This document shows positions 25,968-35,815 of a DNA stretch of 64,000 nucleotides, in pieces. The stretch covers positions 62,001 through 126,000 of the forward strand of contig JADKJH010000004.1 in the NCBI GenBank assembly GCA_016722505.1. Direction: 5' to 3'. The notes under the pieces are model-generated. The model was given only the letters and a program-made list of their open reading frames with translations, was not told where the DNA came from and made no database searches. Position 1 is the first letter of the stretch. Every line of letters starts with the position of its first letter. Both the position numbers and the translations under genes were made by a program. Source of the stretch: Holophagaceae bacterium. Its GTDB lineage: Bacteria; Acidobacteriota; Holophagae; Holophagales; Holophagaceae.

Positions 25968-27324
25968 GGGGCACCTCCACTGTCTGGGGTTTCTGGAGGC
26001 TCAGTAGATAGGCTCTGAGCGCCTCGATCTCCTGGGGGGTTCCGACGAGCGGGGGCATTTGGGGGTAGTCGAGCTTCTGGGTTGAGAAATGCCCAAGTTC
26101 GATGTACTTGCCGGAGGTGTATTCATCGCCTTCGGATCGCATGGTCGACAGGACGATTCCCAGAGTGTCAGCGTCCGTGGGCGCCACAAGCTTGCGCAGG
26201 GACGAATAACCGTCAATCGTATGGCAGGCTTGGCACTCGGCCCGGTATACGGCCCGTCCCATGGATACCGGTGTGCCGTCGCTTTCCCGCGCGGCCCACT
26301 TGGCCTTCTTCAAGATGCCGCCTTGGTTGAGGTCCGCGATTTCGCTGACGAGGATGCCATTGGAGAACATGAAATCGCGGATCACGAACGGCTTCCGCAC
26401 TCCTTCACGCACCCGTTCGGAAGCGCCAAAGAAGGTAAAGGCGGCGAGGAGCGCCACGACGGCTACTGGCCATTTATTTGCGCGTGGGACCAGGTAGGCG
26501 AATAACGCGAACAACAGGAAAGCAGCAAGGGACCAAAGCACCACGAGGCGGGTTGTGGCCAGGGCGGGCACGATGGGTGAGGCTCCAAGAAAAATTGCGC
26601 GAACCGATTCAGGAAGAGAGTGCTCCCACCACCGATAGCCCCCATAAGCTACGAAGCCGCCGATGACTTGGAATCCCGCCAACAGGCCCACCATCCGCCT
26701 GCGGGCATCGCCGTCGGGCTCTCGCAGCGCAGCAAATGTCATGTATGCGCCAGCGAGCAGCAGACAGATTCCGGTGCGCATCAACAAACCGGGGAAGTAG
26801 GTGGGGTTGAAAATCCCATCCCAGAACGAGCGCGTTTCGATCCAATGCCCAGGCGTGAGCATGAATGAGATGATTCCCTGGATGATGACCAGCGACATGT
26901 ACGCCGCGAAGAAGTACAGCCAGATGATGAGCAGATGCGTGCGGGGCCGGACCTTATCCCAGGTGGCGTAGTACAGGAGCGCGGTCGCTACTTCGAGGAT
27001 GAAGAAGCCCCATTCGGCGGCCCAGCCCCAGACATAGTTGTGGATCAACGCGGAGGTCGCGGCGGGCTGCACTAGGCCGATGGTCACCCAGATGCCGACG
27101 CCTGAAATCGCCCCGAAAACGGTCGAGACCAGGATCAACATCAACGAAGCGCGCTTGGCCAAGTTTCGAAGGGCCGGATCGTGGCGCCGCACGCCAAGCG
27201 TCTCTACGATCGCGATAGCGAGCCCGCCTCCAATGGCGAAATGCGAAACCCAGACGTGGGTGATGGCGATGATGGCGATGAGCACGCCGCCGCCCATGGA
27301 TAGATTCCAGATCGGGTAGTCCAT
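25957..27324 (-). CDS. CydA-like quinol oxidase subunit fused to a C-terminal cytochrome c domain
   Basis: The start at 27324 (MDYPIWNLSMGGG) has GAGGGGG upstream. The 455-residue protein has about nine TM helices. Early His residues lie in ITHVWVSHFAIGGG, and a conserved-looking helix start reads WGWAAEWGFFILEVATA, as in bd-type subunit I proteins. After the last helix comes a cytochrome c domain with heme motif CQACH and a likely axial Met in YPQMPPLVGT. Fusion to cytochrome c is reported for divergent CydA-like groups. The electron acceptor (O2 or a periplasmic cytochrome) cannot be told from sequence, and the GRQPW motif of true bd oxidases is not apparent. Confidence 0.75.
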   Translation of the reverse strand: MDYPIWNLSMGGGVLIAIIAITHVWVSHFAIGGGLAIAIVETLGVRRHDPALRNLAKRASLMLILVSTVFGAISGVGIWVTIGLVQPAATSALIHNYVWGWAAEWGFFILEVATALLYYATWDKVRPRTHLLIIWLYFFAAYMSLVIIQGIISFMLTPGHWIETRSFWDGIFNPTYFPGLLMRTGICLLLAGAYMTFAALREPDGDARRRMVGLLAGFQVIGGFVAYGGYRWWEHSLPESVRAIFLGASPIVPALATTRLVVLWSLAAFLLFALFAYLVPRANKWPVAVVALLAAFTFFGASERVREGVRKPFVIRDFMFSNGILVSEIADLNQGGILKKAKWAARESDGTPVSMGRAVYRAECQACHTIDGYSSLRKLVAPTDADTLGIVLSTMRSEGDEYTSGKYIELGHFSTQKLDYPQMPPLVGTPQEIEALRAYLLSLQKPQTVEVPHAK

Positions 27325-27659
27325 CGATTCCCCCTCGCCATGCAAAAAAACTCTATGACTTTATAGCATTCTTATTTCATCCGAAAACTTGTTCAAAGCA
27401 CGGCTTCCAGATCGTCCATCATCGCAAGTGAACATCTAGCGGAATTCCTGCAGGATTGACCGTACAAACATCTACTGCTTGACCTCGTAGCCATCGGAGC
27501 GTTTGACCCTCTAGCTTTCCGACCATAAAATTCAAATAGAACCCAATAAAAATGCATCCATCGAGCCCATGAAAAATGGTCACCTAGGTTACATTTCTTC
27601 AAACTATTGGCTTGCCGTGACAATATATTTGGCATATTTGGCCCAGCCCGGTGCATGCC
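27325..27659. other. AT-rich gap between the bd-like operon and the kinase cluster
   Basis: This 335-base gap is noticeably AT-richer than its surroundings. It should hold the divergent promoters of both operons. A possible promoter (TTGCCG, 17 bases, TATTTG) lies at about 27611-27639. No small ORF or stable hairpin is convincing. Confidence 0.4.
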
Positions 27660-30218
27660 ATGGCCTTCCAAGAAGAAATTCGGATTGGCCCCTACGAAAT
27701 CGTGGGTAGGATCGGCGCTGGCGGAATGGGCGAAGTTTGGAAGGCACATGACACGCGCCTGGGCCGTGACGTGGCGATCAAGGTGCTGCCGGCGACCTTC
27801 GCATCGGACCCGGAGCGGCTGAAGCGTTTCGAAACGGAGGCGCGCTCTGTCAGCGCGTTGAACCATCCGAACATTCTTACCGTGCATGATCTCGGCAACC
27901 ATGACGGCTCGCCCTTCCTGGTCATGGAACTGCTGGAGGGCGAAACGCTCCGGGAACGCATGGGCGGCAAACCGATGCCTCCTCGCAAGGCGGTGGAAAT
28001 CGGCCTGCAGGTTGCCCAAGGTCTCGCTGCCGCTCACGGCAAGGGGATCATCCATCGGGATCTCAAGCCTGAGAATATTTTCATCACTCACGAAGGCCAC
28101 ACCAAAATCCTCGACTTCGGCCTCGCCCGAATCCGCAGCGATGAGGGCTTGGGGGGCGGTGCAGAGAATGGCTCCACCGTAGCTCTGGGAACCCGTCCGG
28201 GGATGGTGCTGGGGACGGTGGGATATATGGCCCCTGAGCAGGTCCGGGGAGAAGAAGTTGGACCCGCCGCGGATATGTTCTCCTTTGGTTGCGTGCTCTT
28301 CGAGATGCTGACGGGACGCAGAGCGTTCCAGGGCGATAGCGCCGTGGCGATCCTGAACGAGATCCTGACGCGGGATCCGATGGAGGAGGGTTCGAGCCTC
28401 GAAGGCGTTCCCCTCGGATTGGGGAAGATCGTTGAACGGTGCCTTGAAAAGAAACCGGGAGACCGCTTCCACTCGGCCCATGACCTCGCCTTCGCGCTGG
28501 AAGCGGCTTCAATGCCAGGTTCTGGAACGGGTGGTCAAATTCCATGGAGAGGCCATGGCCCGCGGAAGTTGCTGCTGCCCCTCGGTGCGATCTTCCTTCT
28601 CGCCGCCCTAGGTGGAATTGGCTGGTTCCTCGGGCGGCGTTCGGCGCCCAGCCCGATGCCCGCCTTCAAGAGTGTGACGTTCCGTAGGGGGACTGTGTAC
28701 ACGGCGCGATTCGCCCCCGATGGCCAATCAGTGGTCTACACCGCCGCCTGGGAAGGGGATATGCCACGCATGTTCCACAAGCTTCCGGATAGCGAGGATG
28801 CCGTTCCCGTGGGCCCGCCCGGTGCCTTGCTCCTTTCCATCTCCCGCAAGCGGGAGCTGGCGATGCTCCTCGAATCCCGGATGTACGGGCCCTTCAGCCG
28901 GAGGGGCACGTTGGCCACCATGTCCATCGCCGGGGAATCCCCCAAACCCATCGAGAACGACATCTGCGCCGCGGACTGGTCGCCAGCTACGGGGGAGCTT
29001 GCGATGGTCCGGGACCTCATAGACCATCAGCGGCTTGAATTCCCGCGGGGGAAATCCATTTATGAGAGCACGGGCTGGATCAGTGACCTCCGATTCTCCC
29101 CGGACGGAACCGAGATCGCTTTTCTGGAGCATCCCCTCCGGGAGGACGGGAACGGTTACCCGGTCCGGTTGCAACTCGCTACCGGCAAGGGCCGTTGGCC
29201 CGACGCCAAGGCCCGTTACGCCTTGTTCTACGGTATAGCATGGAGCCCGGACGGAAATGAGGTTTTCTCCGCCCTAGGCAAGGGAGTCACGGCGACCGAT
29301 CGCGGGGGAAAGCAGCGCACCGTGGCAAAGCTGCCAAAGGGTGCAGCCATCCACGATCTTTACTCCGACGGCAGGATCCTCCTGAGCGAGTATTCCATGG
29401 GCGTGGGGATGGCTTGTGCGGATGAGAGGGGCCAACGGGATCTCTCATGGCTCAGCTGGTCGCTCGTGATGGACATGACGCCTGACGGAACCAAGGCGGT
29501 ATTCACCGAATTCGGGACCACCAAGGAGCGGTGCGTATCGGCCCTTCGCGGTCTTGACGGTTCACCTGTGGTCCGCCTGGGAGAGGGCATGGCGACGGGC
29601 ATCTCCTCAGACGGAAGTCTGGTGGCTGCCATCAACCTCGTGACCGAGCAGATCATCCTCCTGCCAACAGGCGTCGGGGAGGCCCGGGTCCTGCCCTCCC
29701 ATGGAATTCTCAGCCCGGCCCACGTGCGCTTCCTCCCTGATGGAAAGACCATCGTGTTCTATGGACACAAGGAAGGGCAGGCTCCATGCATCTTTGTGCA
29801 GGGGATTGATGGCGGGGAACCAAGGGCCATCGGCGGGAAGGGGGCCGGCTTCGGCATGCTGGCCGTCTCCCCGGCTGGCGATCGGGTCGTAGCCACCGGC
29901 CCTAACCGGCGATGCTGGATCTTCCCTCTTTCAGGGGACGCCACGCCTTTTCCAGGGGTTGCCGAGGGGGAAATGGGCATCCGTTGGAGCGCAGATGGGA
30001 AGGCTGTGTTCTTCCATTCTCTTGGTGCCGTCCCAGTCCCCATCCGGAAGGTCGATGCGCTCACGGGACGTTCAGAGGTCGTTCGCACCCTCAGTCCTGC
30101 GGATCCCTCCGGCCTGCAGTGGGTCAGCCCCGTCGCCATGACCGCCGACGCCAAGCGCTTCGTGTTCAGCTACCAGCGCGTGACCTCCGACCTTTTCATG
30201 GTTGAGGGTCTGAAATGA
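27660..30218 (+). CDS. Ser/Thr protein kinase with extracytoplasmic PD40-type propeller (1)
   Basis: This 852-residue protein starts at ATG 27660 (GTG 27651 also possible). Its N-terminal Hanks-type kinase is complete: P-loop GAGGMGEVW, lysine in [31 protein letters not shown] and DMFSFGCVLFEMLTGRRAF. A single TM helix (LLLPLGAIFLLAALGGIGWFL) follows, then about 530 residues of beta-propeller repeats (RFAPDGQSVVYTA, RFSPDGTEIAFLE, RWSADGKAVFFHS). The kinase is cytoplasmic and the propeller extracytoplasmic, so it is a transmembrane receptor kinase. It overlaps the next kinase by 4 bases (ATGA). Confidence 0.94.
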   Translation: MAFQEEIRIGPYEIVGRIGAGGMGEVWKAHDTRLGRDVAIKVLPATFASDPERLKRFETEARSVSALNHPNILTVHDLGNHDGSPFLVMELLEGETLRERMGGKPMPPRKAVEIGLQVAQGLAAAHGKGIIHRDLKPENIFITHEGHTKILDFGLARIRSDEGLGGGAENGSTVALGTRPGMVLGTVGYMAPEQVRGEEVGPAADMFSFGCVLFEMLTGRRAFQGDSAVAILNEILTRDPMEEGSSLEGVPLGLGKIVERCLEKKPGDRFHSAHDLAFALEAASMPGSGTGGQIPWRGHGPRKLLLPLGAIFLLAALGGIGWFLGRRSAPSPMPAFKSVTFRRGTVYTARFAPDGQSVVYTAAWEGDMPRMFHKLPDSEDAVPVGPPGALLLSISRKRELAMLLESRMYGPFSRRGTLATMSIAGESPKPIENDICAADWSPATGELAMVRDLIDHQRLEFPRGKSIYESTGWISDLRFSPDGTEIAFLEHPLREDGNGYPVRLQLATGKGRWPDAKARYALFYGIAWSPDGNEVFSALGKGVTATDRGGKQRTVAKLPKGAAIHDLYSDGRILLSEYSMGVGMACADERGQRDLSWLSWSLVMDMTPDGTKAVFTEFGTTKERCVSALRGLDGSPVVRLGEGMATGISSDGSLVAAINLVTEQIILLPTGVGEARVLPSHGILSPAHVRFLPDGKTIVFYGHKEGQAPCIFVQGIDGGEPRAIGGKGAGFGMLAVSPAGDRVVATGPNRRCWIFPLSGDATPFPGVAEGEMGIRWSADGKAVFFHSLGAVPVPIRKVDALTGRSEVVRTLSPADPSGLQWVSPVAMTADAKRFVFSYQRVTSDLFMVEGLK

Positions 30219-32902
30219 CCATCACCCCTGGCACCCGGCTCGGCCCCTACGAAATTGTGGGGCAGATTGGCGCTGGCGGAATGGGCGAGGTTTGGAAGGC
30301 GAAGGACACGCGTTTGGGGCGTGACGTCGCAATCAAAGTTTTGCCCCCGGAATTCGCATCCGATGCCGACCGCCTACGGCGCTTCGAGCTGGAGGCACGC
30401 ACTGTCAGCGCACTGAACCACCCAAACATCCTCACGCTCTTTGATACGGGGTCCCATGAGAAATCGCCCTACTTGGTGACTGAACTTCTCGAAGGCGAAA
30501 CCCTGCGGGGCCGCCTTTCCAAGGGCCCCTTGCCTGTCTCAAAGGCTCTTGAAATCTCCGTCCAGGTGGCCCGGGGCCTCTCGGCGGCACACGACCTGGG
30601 AATCATCCATCGGGATCTCAAGCCTGAGAACATATTCCTCACAAGGGACAGCGTGAAGATTCTTGACTTCGGTCTCGCTAAGCAGGCCAAGGCGATTCTG
30701 GACGGGCAGAAGAGAGATTTACCTACACGGGATTTGCGCAACGCTACGGCTGAAGGCACCATCCTCGGCACCGTAGGCTACATGAGTCCAGAACAGGTGC
30801 GTGGCGAGACCGTGGATGCACGGAGCGACCACTTCAGCCTCGGCGTGATTCTATGGGAGATGGTGACGGGCGCACGGCCATTCCGGGGCGATTCCTCCAT
30901 CGAAGTCATGCATGCGATTCTTAAGAGTGACCCACCGGAGTTGGATTCGGCCCTGAAGGTTCCACCAATGTTGGAGCGCGTGCTCAATGCCTGCCTCGCC
31001 AAGGAACCTGGCAGCCGCATCCACAGCGCTCACGATTTGGCGTTCGCACTGGAAGGCGTGTGGGAGTCGAGCAAGGGCAGTGGCAGCCACACGGGTGCCG
31101 AGGTGGTTCCCCAGGGCTGGCTCCGCCATTTTACCTACCGGTGGATGGCAGCGGCCCTGGGGTCGCTCTTGCTGGCCGCCGTGACCGCATTGGGATGGAT
31201 GGCCCTGCGGGAACACCCGAAGGTCGCAGCGGTCCGCACTATGATCACCCCTCCCAAGGGAGTCGAGATCGTCGGTCGGGGGTACGCCATCGGCCTCGCT
31301 CTTTCGCCAGATGGGCGGATGCTTGTCTTCGTCGGATCCACGGATACCGCGACCTGCCTCTTCCTCCGCCCCCTCGACTCGCTCAAGGCTGAGCCGATTC
31401 CCGGGACCGCCAACGCCCGCCACCCCTTCTGGTCGCCGGACGGGCGGGAGATTGCCTTCTTCGCGGATCGGAAGCTCAAGGTGGCCACGGTGTCTAGTGG
31501 TACCGTCAGACCCCTGTGCGAAACCGGGATCTACCCGTTCGGAGGTGTCTGGGGTACTGATGGGTCGATTTATTTCTGCCCGGAAGGCGATGTGGGGCCC
31601 ATCTCAAGGATCGCATCGAGTGGCGGCATGCTCACACAGGTCACGACCCTCGACCCCACGCATCAGGAGATTGCGCATTCCTTCCCGAGCCTACTGGCTG
31701 GCGGGAGGCACCTCCTGTTCACCGCGTATAACGGAGGCTTTGGCCAGCGGATTCTCTCCCTCGATACAGGGAAGGTCGTATCCCTCCTGCCCGACATCAT
31801 CCGGGCCGAAGTGTTCCAGGACGTCCTGGTTTACGAACAGAAGGATGCGCTCCTAGCCCAGCGTCTGGACTTGCGTTCGTTCAAGCCCCTTGGGCAGGCC
31901 GTCGTCCTGGCCAGGGGCATCAACACCAATGCAGCCCCGGAGATGTATGTCAGCTTTTCCGCCGATGGAAAGCTCGCCTGCCTCCTGCCCTCCCGGCCCG
32001 AAACCCCCAATCTCGTCTGGTTCGATGCGACGGGCCGGACCCTGGGGACTCTGGGTTCCAGTCCGTGGTACCGGAACCTCGTGCTTTCCCCGGATGGGAG
32101 CCGGGTTGCGGCGGACATCCAGGGCATAGGGGAGGAGCACGAACGCTCGGAAGTTCGGCTCATCGAATTCAGGTCTGGCGCCGAGACGCGTCTGGCTGTA
32201 GATGTGCCGTGGGCCAGCGACGCCGCGTGGAACCCAGACAGCTCTCGTCTCACCATGATGACCACCGGGCTCCTTGGGGGATCCGCGTCTCAGTCGCGGT
32301 GTCGCATTTTGGTGGTGGATGTCCAGGGCCTGGCCAAGCCGAAAATCCTCTTTGAATCGCCTCAGATCTCGTACGCCCGCGACTGGGCCCCCAATGGCCA
32401 GACACTGCTTCTGGACCGCTATGCAACGCCCGTGACTCGCGGAGACATTCTGGCTATGCGCCCAGAGGAATCCACACTTCCGTCCCCCTTCCTGATCACA
32501 AAAGCCAACGAGGCCACTCCCCAATTCTCCGCAGACGGTGCCCACATCACCTACACCGCCGACGGAACGGGGCGCGAGGAGATCTATGTTGCGAGTTTTC
32601 CGGAAGCGGGGATACCAAGCCTCGTCTCCAGCGCTGGGGGGCGCAACTCCCGATGGGCCCCGGACGGGAAATCCATCTACTACCTATCCCTCAACGACGA
32701 ATTCATGAGGGTCGCCGTCACGGCGGAGAATGGCCGGCTTTCCTTTGGCACCCCAACGAAGCTCTTCCGAGTCCGGCCCTTTCCCTACAATGGCCATCCC
32801 TTCGACATCCATCCGGACGGCAAGCGCTTCCTGTTCTCCACGGCCCACGACGAAGGCACGAGCATCGTCCTCGTCCAGAACTGGATCTCGGAGGTTAAGT
32901 GA
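30215..32902 (+). CDS. Ser/Thr protein kinase with extracytoplasmic PD40-type propeller (2)
   Basis: This 895-residue paralogue of the preceding kinase has [51 protein letters not shown] and [14 protein letters not shown]. The TM helix is near [17 protein letters not shown]. Propeller repeats include [26 protein letters not shown] and [15 protein letters not shown]. The first 90 residues are nearly identical to kinase 1, while the sensor halves differ. This indicates tandem duplication followed by sensor divergence. Its stop overlaps the start of a third, broken copy. Confidence 0.94.
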   Translation: MTITPGTRLGPYEIVGQIGAGGMGEVWKAKDTRLGRDVAIKVLPPEFASDADRLRRFELEARTVSALNHPNILTLFDTGSHEKSPYLVTELLEGETLRGRLSKGPLPVSKALEISVQVARGLSAAHDLGIIHRDLKPENIFLTRDSVKILDFGLAKQAKAILDGQKRDLPTRDLRNATAEGTILGTVGYMSPEQVRGETVDARSDHFSLGVILWEMVTGARPFRGDSSIEVMHAILKSDPPELDSALKVPPMLERVLNACLAKEPGSRIHSAHDLAFALEGVWESSKGSGSHTGAEVVPQGWLRHFTYRWMAAALGSLLLAAVTALGWMALREHPKVAAVRTMITPPKGVEIVGRGYAIGLALSPDGRMLVFVGSTDTATCLFLRPLDSLKAEPIPGTANARHPFWSPDGREIAFFADRKLKVATVSSGTVRPLCETGIYPFGGVWGTDGSIYFCPEGDVGPISRIASSGGMLTQVTTLDPTHQEIAHSFPSLLAGGRHLLFTAYNGGFGQRILSLDTGKVVSLLPDIIRAEVFQDVLVYEQKDALLAQRLDLRSFKPLGQAVVLARGINTNAAPEMYVSFSADGKLACLLPSRPETPNLVWFDATGRTLGTLGSSPWYRNLVLSPDGSRVAADIQGIGEEHERSEVRLIEFRSGAETRLAVDVPWASDAAWNPDSSRLTMMTTGLLGGSASQSRCRILVVDVQGLAKPKILFESPQISYARDWAPNGQTLLLDRYATPVTRGDILAMRPEESTLPSPFLITKANEATPQFSADGAHITYTADGTGREEIYVASFPEAGIPSLVSSAGGRNSRWAPDGKSIYYLSLNDEFMRVAVTAENGRLSFGTPTKLFRVRPFPYNGHPFDIHPDGKRFLFSTAHDEGTSIVLVQNWISEVK

Positions 32903-33096
32903 GGACCCTCGCCCCCGTCCCCTGCCTCGGCCCCTACGAAATCGTGGGGCAGATCGGTGCAGGCGGAATGGGCGAGGTCTGGCGGGCGAAGGACACGCGT
33001 CTGGGGCGCGACGTGGCGATCAAGGTGCTGCCAGAGCCTTCGGGCTTCACCCGCACGACCATTGCCGAGTACCGACTATTCTCTCCCACGATTTAG
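32899..33096 (+). pseudogene. Truncated third kinase copy (P-loop region only)
   Basis: The frame starts with GTG overlapping the stop of kinase 2 (GTGA). Its first 46 residues reproduce the kinase N-terminus ([19 protein letters not shown] and VAIKVLP). The match ends abruptly after VLPEPSG and the frame terminates 19 residues later. It lacks the catalytic loop and all downstream parts, so it is a remnant of a tandem kinase deleted when the oxidoreductase genes came to lie here. It might still make a 65-residue peptide. Confidence 0.8.
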
Positions 33097-33124
33097 GGAC
33101 ATACTCTGCCCCGGAGGATCTTGT

Positions 33125-33601
33125 ATGAAACCCATTTCCTTCTCGCTCAATGGTGTTGATCGCAAGCTTACGTTGGATGAGACCCGTACGCTGCTGTGGG
33201 TGCTGCGGGACGATCTGGGCCTCACCGGCACCAAGTTCGGATGTGGTGAATCGGTTTGTGGCGCATGCACGGTGTTGCTAGACAATGAGGCGGTCCGCGC
33301 CTGCGCTACTCCGATGAGCGCCGTGGACGGCAAGCGCATCGTCACGATCGAAGGATTGGCCCACGACGAGCATCTGCATCCGGTGCAAGAAGCCTTCGTG
33401 AAGCATCTGGGCTTCCAATGCGGTTTCTGCACGAGCGGGATGATCATGGGCGCGCATGCCTTGCTTCTCAAGAACGCCAAACCCACGCGTGCGCAGATTA
33501 TCAAAGAGATGGAGCCGCATTTGTGCAGATGTGGCGCGCACGTCAGGATCGTGCAGGCGATCGAAAGCGCGTCTGCGGCCATGGCAGGGGGTGCGCGATG
33601 A
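33125..33601 (+). CDS. iorA: 2Fe-2S subunit of an isoquinoline 1-oxidoreductase-like molybdenum enzyme
   Basis: The ATG at 33125 follows GGAGGA. The 158-residue protein has the plant-type 2Fe-2S motif GCGESVCGACTVLLD, with a further Cys in VRACATPM, and the second cluster motif CGFCTSGMIM paired with CRCG. This two-cluster subunit passes electrons from the molybdenum site of xanthine-dehydrogenase-family enzymes to an acceptor. No FAD subunit is encoded alongside, which fits the IorAB/aldehyde dehydrogenase type. ATGA overlap couples it to the large subunit. Confidence 0.92.
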   Translation: MKPISFSLNGVDRKLTLDETRTLLWVLRDDLGLTGTKFGCGESVCGACTVLLDNEAVRACATPMSAVDGKRIVTIEGLAHDEHLHPVQEAFVKHLGFQCGFCTSGMIMGAHALLLKNAKPTRAQIIKEMEPHLCRCGAHVRIVQAIESASAAMAGGAR

Positions 33602-35748
33602 GCCGCGGAAAAGATTTGATGGAAGTCCCAGAAGGTTGGGGATTCGTGAAGACGATGGACCGGCGGGACTTTCTAAAGCTCACGGGTTCGGGCTTGCTGG
33701 TGGTGTGCTCGGTTGATCCACTCCTTGGCCAGGCGGGTCCGGCACCGACTGCCCAGCGGGCCGCTACGGACATCAACTCCTTCTTGCACATCGGAGCGGA
33801 TGGGCGCGTCACTTGCCTCGTGGGAAAAGTGGAACTGGGGCAGGGTGTGATGACGTCATTGCCCCAGCTTGCCGCCGAAGAATTGGGAGTGCCATTGTCG
33901 GCGGTGGATATCGTGATGGGAGACACGGATCTCTGCCCGATGGACCGGGGCACATTCGGATCCCTCAGCATCCGCATGTTCGGGCCGACCCTGCGTGCCG
34001 CCGCTGCCGAAGCCCGTGCCGTGCTGGTGCAGATGGCGGCCGAGCGGCTGCGGCTTCCTGTCACTGATCTGGAAGTGCGCGATGGGGTCGTGATATCGAA
34101 GACGGATCCCTCGAAACGTATGGGATACGGTGCGCTGGCCGCTGGCAAACGTATCGAACGGCGACTGGATGGCCAGGCGGTCCTGAAGCAGGTTAGCGCG
34201 TTCACGATCATGGGCCGATCAGCGCCGCGCCGCGATGCGTTGGAAAAGGTCACCGGCAAGGCGAAGTATGCGGGCGATATCGCGCCGAGCGGGGCGCTGC
34301 ACGCGTGCATACTGCGGCCACCATCCCACGGTGCGAAGCTCTTGCGTGCCGATACGGCTGCTGCGGAGGCGGTGCCCGGAGTGCGCGTCGTGCATGACGG
34401 AGATCTGGTCGCGGTCCTACATGCGCATCGGGACGAGGCGGCTCGGGCCCTCGCCCTGGTCAAGGCCACGTATTCGCCATCGCCCTCCAGAGTCACGCAT
34501 GAGACGATTTTCGAGCATCTGCAAAAAGTAGCGCCTGAAGCGCGGCCAACGGGAACAGGTGGGAACCTGGCCGCCGGAGAAAAATCCGCTGCGCAAGTCG
34601 TCGAGCAGACTTACCTCAAAGGTTACGTCGCCCACGCTCCCATCGAGACGCACTCGGCCGTGGCGATGGTGGAGAATGGCAAAGTCACGGTGTGGGCGGG
34701 CACCCAGACTCCGTTTCCACTCAAGACGCAGATCGCGCGTGCACTCAATATCGCACCCGAGAAAGTGCGCGTGATCACACCCTATGTGGGGGGCGGATTC
34801 GGTGGCAAGAGCGCAAGCATGCAGGGGATCGAGGCCGCGCGCCTCGCCATGGCCACAGGAAAACCCGTGCGAGTGGTGTGGAGCCGTGAGGAAGAGTTTT
34901 TCTTCGACACCTTCGATCCTGCCGCAGTCATCAAGATCCGAGCGGGGCTTGATGCCGCGAAGAAGATTGTTTTCTGGGACAACACGATCATCGGCGCCGG
35001 CGATCGTGGCTCTGCGTTGTTCTATGAGGTTCCCAACCATCGCACGGCCGTCCGCGGCGGTTGGAACGCCAACCCTGCCGGCATGCACCCCTTCGCCATC
35101 GGACCATGGCGGGCGCCGGGTGCCAACGCCAATGTCTTCGCCCGCGAGTCGCACATTGATGTGATGGCGGCGAAAGCTGGGATGGATCCTGTGGAATTCC
35201 GCCTGCGGAACCTCACCGACGCGCGCATGCGCCGGGTGCTTGAAGCAGCCGCAAAACAATTTGGATGGACCCCGAAACCAGCGCCGAGCGGCCGCGGGGT
35301 CGGCGTGGCGTGCGGCGACGACGCAGGCACTTATGTCGCGACCATGGCCGAAGTGAAGGTGGACAAAGCCACTGGCAAGGTGCAAGTCGTGCGGGTGGTC
35401 TGCGCGCAGGATATGGGCATCGTGGTGAACCCTGAAGGCGCCGTGCAGCAGATGGAAGGCTGCATCACCATGGGGCTGGGCTATACCTTGGCCGAAGAAG
35501 TCCGCTTCAAGGATGGCGTCGTTCTCGACACAAACTTCGGAACCTATGAATTGCCGCGCTTCTCGGATGTTCCGCGCATCGAGACCGTGATTCTGGACTC
35601 GCCGGATCTCGCGCCTCAGGGCGGTGGCGAACCGGCCATCGTAACAACGGGCGCGGTCCTGGCCAACGCGGTGTTCGACGCGGTCGGCGCGCGTGTGGTG
35701 CAGTTGCCGATGACGCCGACGCGAGTGAAAAGCGCGATGAAAGGGTAG
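33598..35748 (+). CDS. iorB: Molybdopterin-binding subunit, isoquinoline 1-oxidoreductase/aldehyde dehydrogenase-like
   Basis: This 716-residue protein has a Tat signal near residues 21-45 (MDRRDFLKLTGSGLLVV), so the heterodimer is probably exported folded with its cofactor. Molybdenum-site features include LGQGVMTSLPQL, PYVGGGFGGKSA, a segment IGPWRAPGANANVF and the catalytic Glu in APQGGGEPAI. IorB-type proteins hydroxylate N-heterocycles or oxidise aldehydes; the substrate here is unknown. Start at 33598 overlaps iorA (ATGA); a later ATG at 33655 would start directly at the Tat motif. No molybdenum cofactor chaperone gene is nearby. Confidence 0.9.
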   Translation: MSRGKDLMEVPEGWGFVKTMDRRDFLKLTGSGLLVVCSVDPLLGQAGPAPTAQRAATDINSFLHIGADGRVTCLVGKVELGQGVMTSLPQLAAEELGVPLSAVDIVMGDTDLCPMDRGTFGSLSIRMFGPTLRAAAAEARAVLVQMAAERLRLPVTDLEVRDGVVISKTDPSKRMGYGALAAGKRIERRLDGQAVLKQVSAFTIMGRSAPRRDALEKVTGKAKYAGDIAPSGALHACILRPPSHGAKLLRADTAAAEAVPGVRVVHDGDLVAVLHAHRDEAARALALVKATYSPSPSRVTHETIFEHLQKVAPEARPTGTGGNLAAGEKSAAQVVEQTYLKGYVAHAPIETHSAVAMVENGKVTVWAGTQTPFPLKTQIARALNIAPEKVRVITPYVGGGFGGKSASMQGIEAARLAMATGKPVRVVWSREEEFFFDTFDPAAVIKIRAGLDAAKKIVFWDNTIIGAGDRGSALFYEVPNHRTAVRGGWNANPAGMHPFAIGPWRAPGANANVFARESHIDVMAAKAGMDPVEFRLRNLTDARMRRVLEAAAKQFGWTPKPAPSGRGVGVACGDDAGTYVATMAEVKVDKATGKVQVVRVVCAQDMGIVVNPEGAVQQMEGCITMGLGYTLAEEVRFKDGVVLDTNFGTYELPRFSDVPRIETVILDSPDLAPQGGGEPAIVTTGAVLANAVFDAVGARVVQLPMTPTRVKSAMKG

Positions 35749-35803
35749 TGAAAAACGATCGCCCGGTAATCCTGGCATGGCACCCTTCCAAGCCCCTGCC
35801 CGC

Positions 35804-35809
35804 TAGAAT
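35804..35809 (+). promoter_or_regulatory. Candidate -10 box for leaderless MFS transcription
   Basis: TAGAAT ends 6 bases before the ATG at 35816, the same spacing as at scpA, and no Shine-Dalgarno sequence precedes this start. A -35 box is not evident. Confidence 0.35.
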
Positions 35810-35815
35810 CGAATC

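Noticed and set aside
27393..28481. Minus-strand frame opposite the first kinase
   Set aside because: It starts in the kinase catalytic region and is an antisense shadow.
34417..35778. Minus-strand frame of about 450 codons opposite iorB
   Set aside because: It has the composition of a GC-rich shadow, no start signal and no domains.
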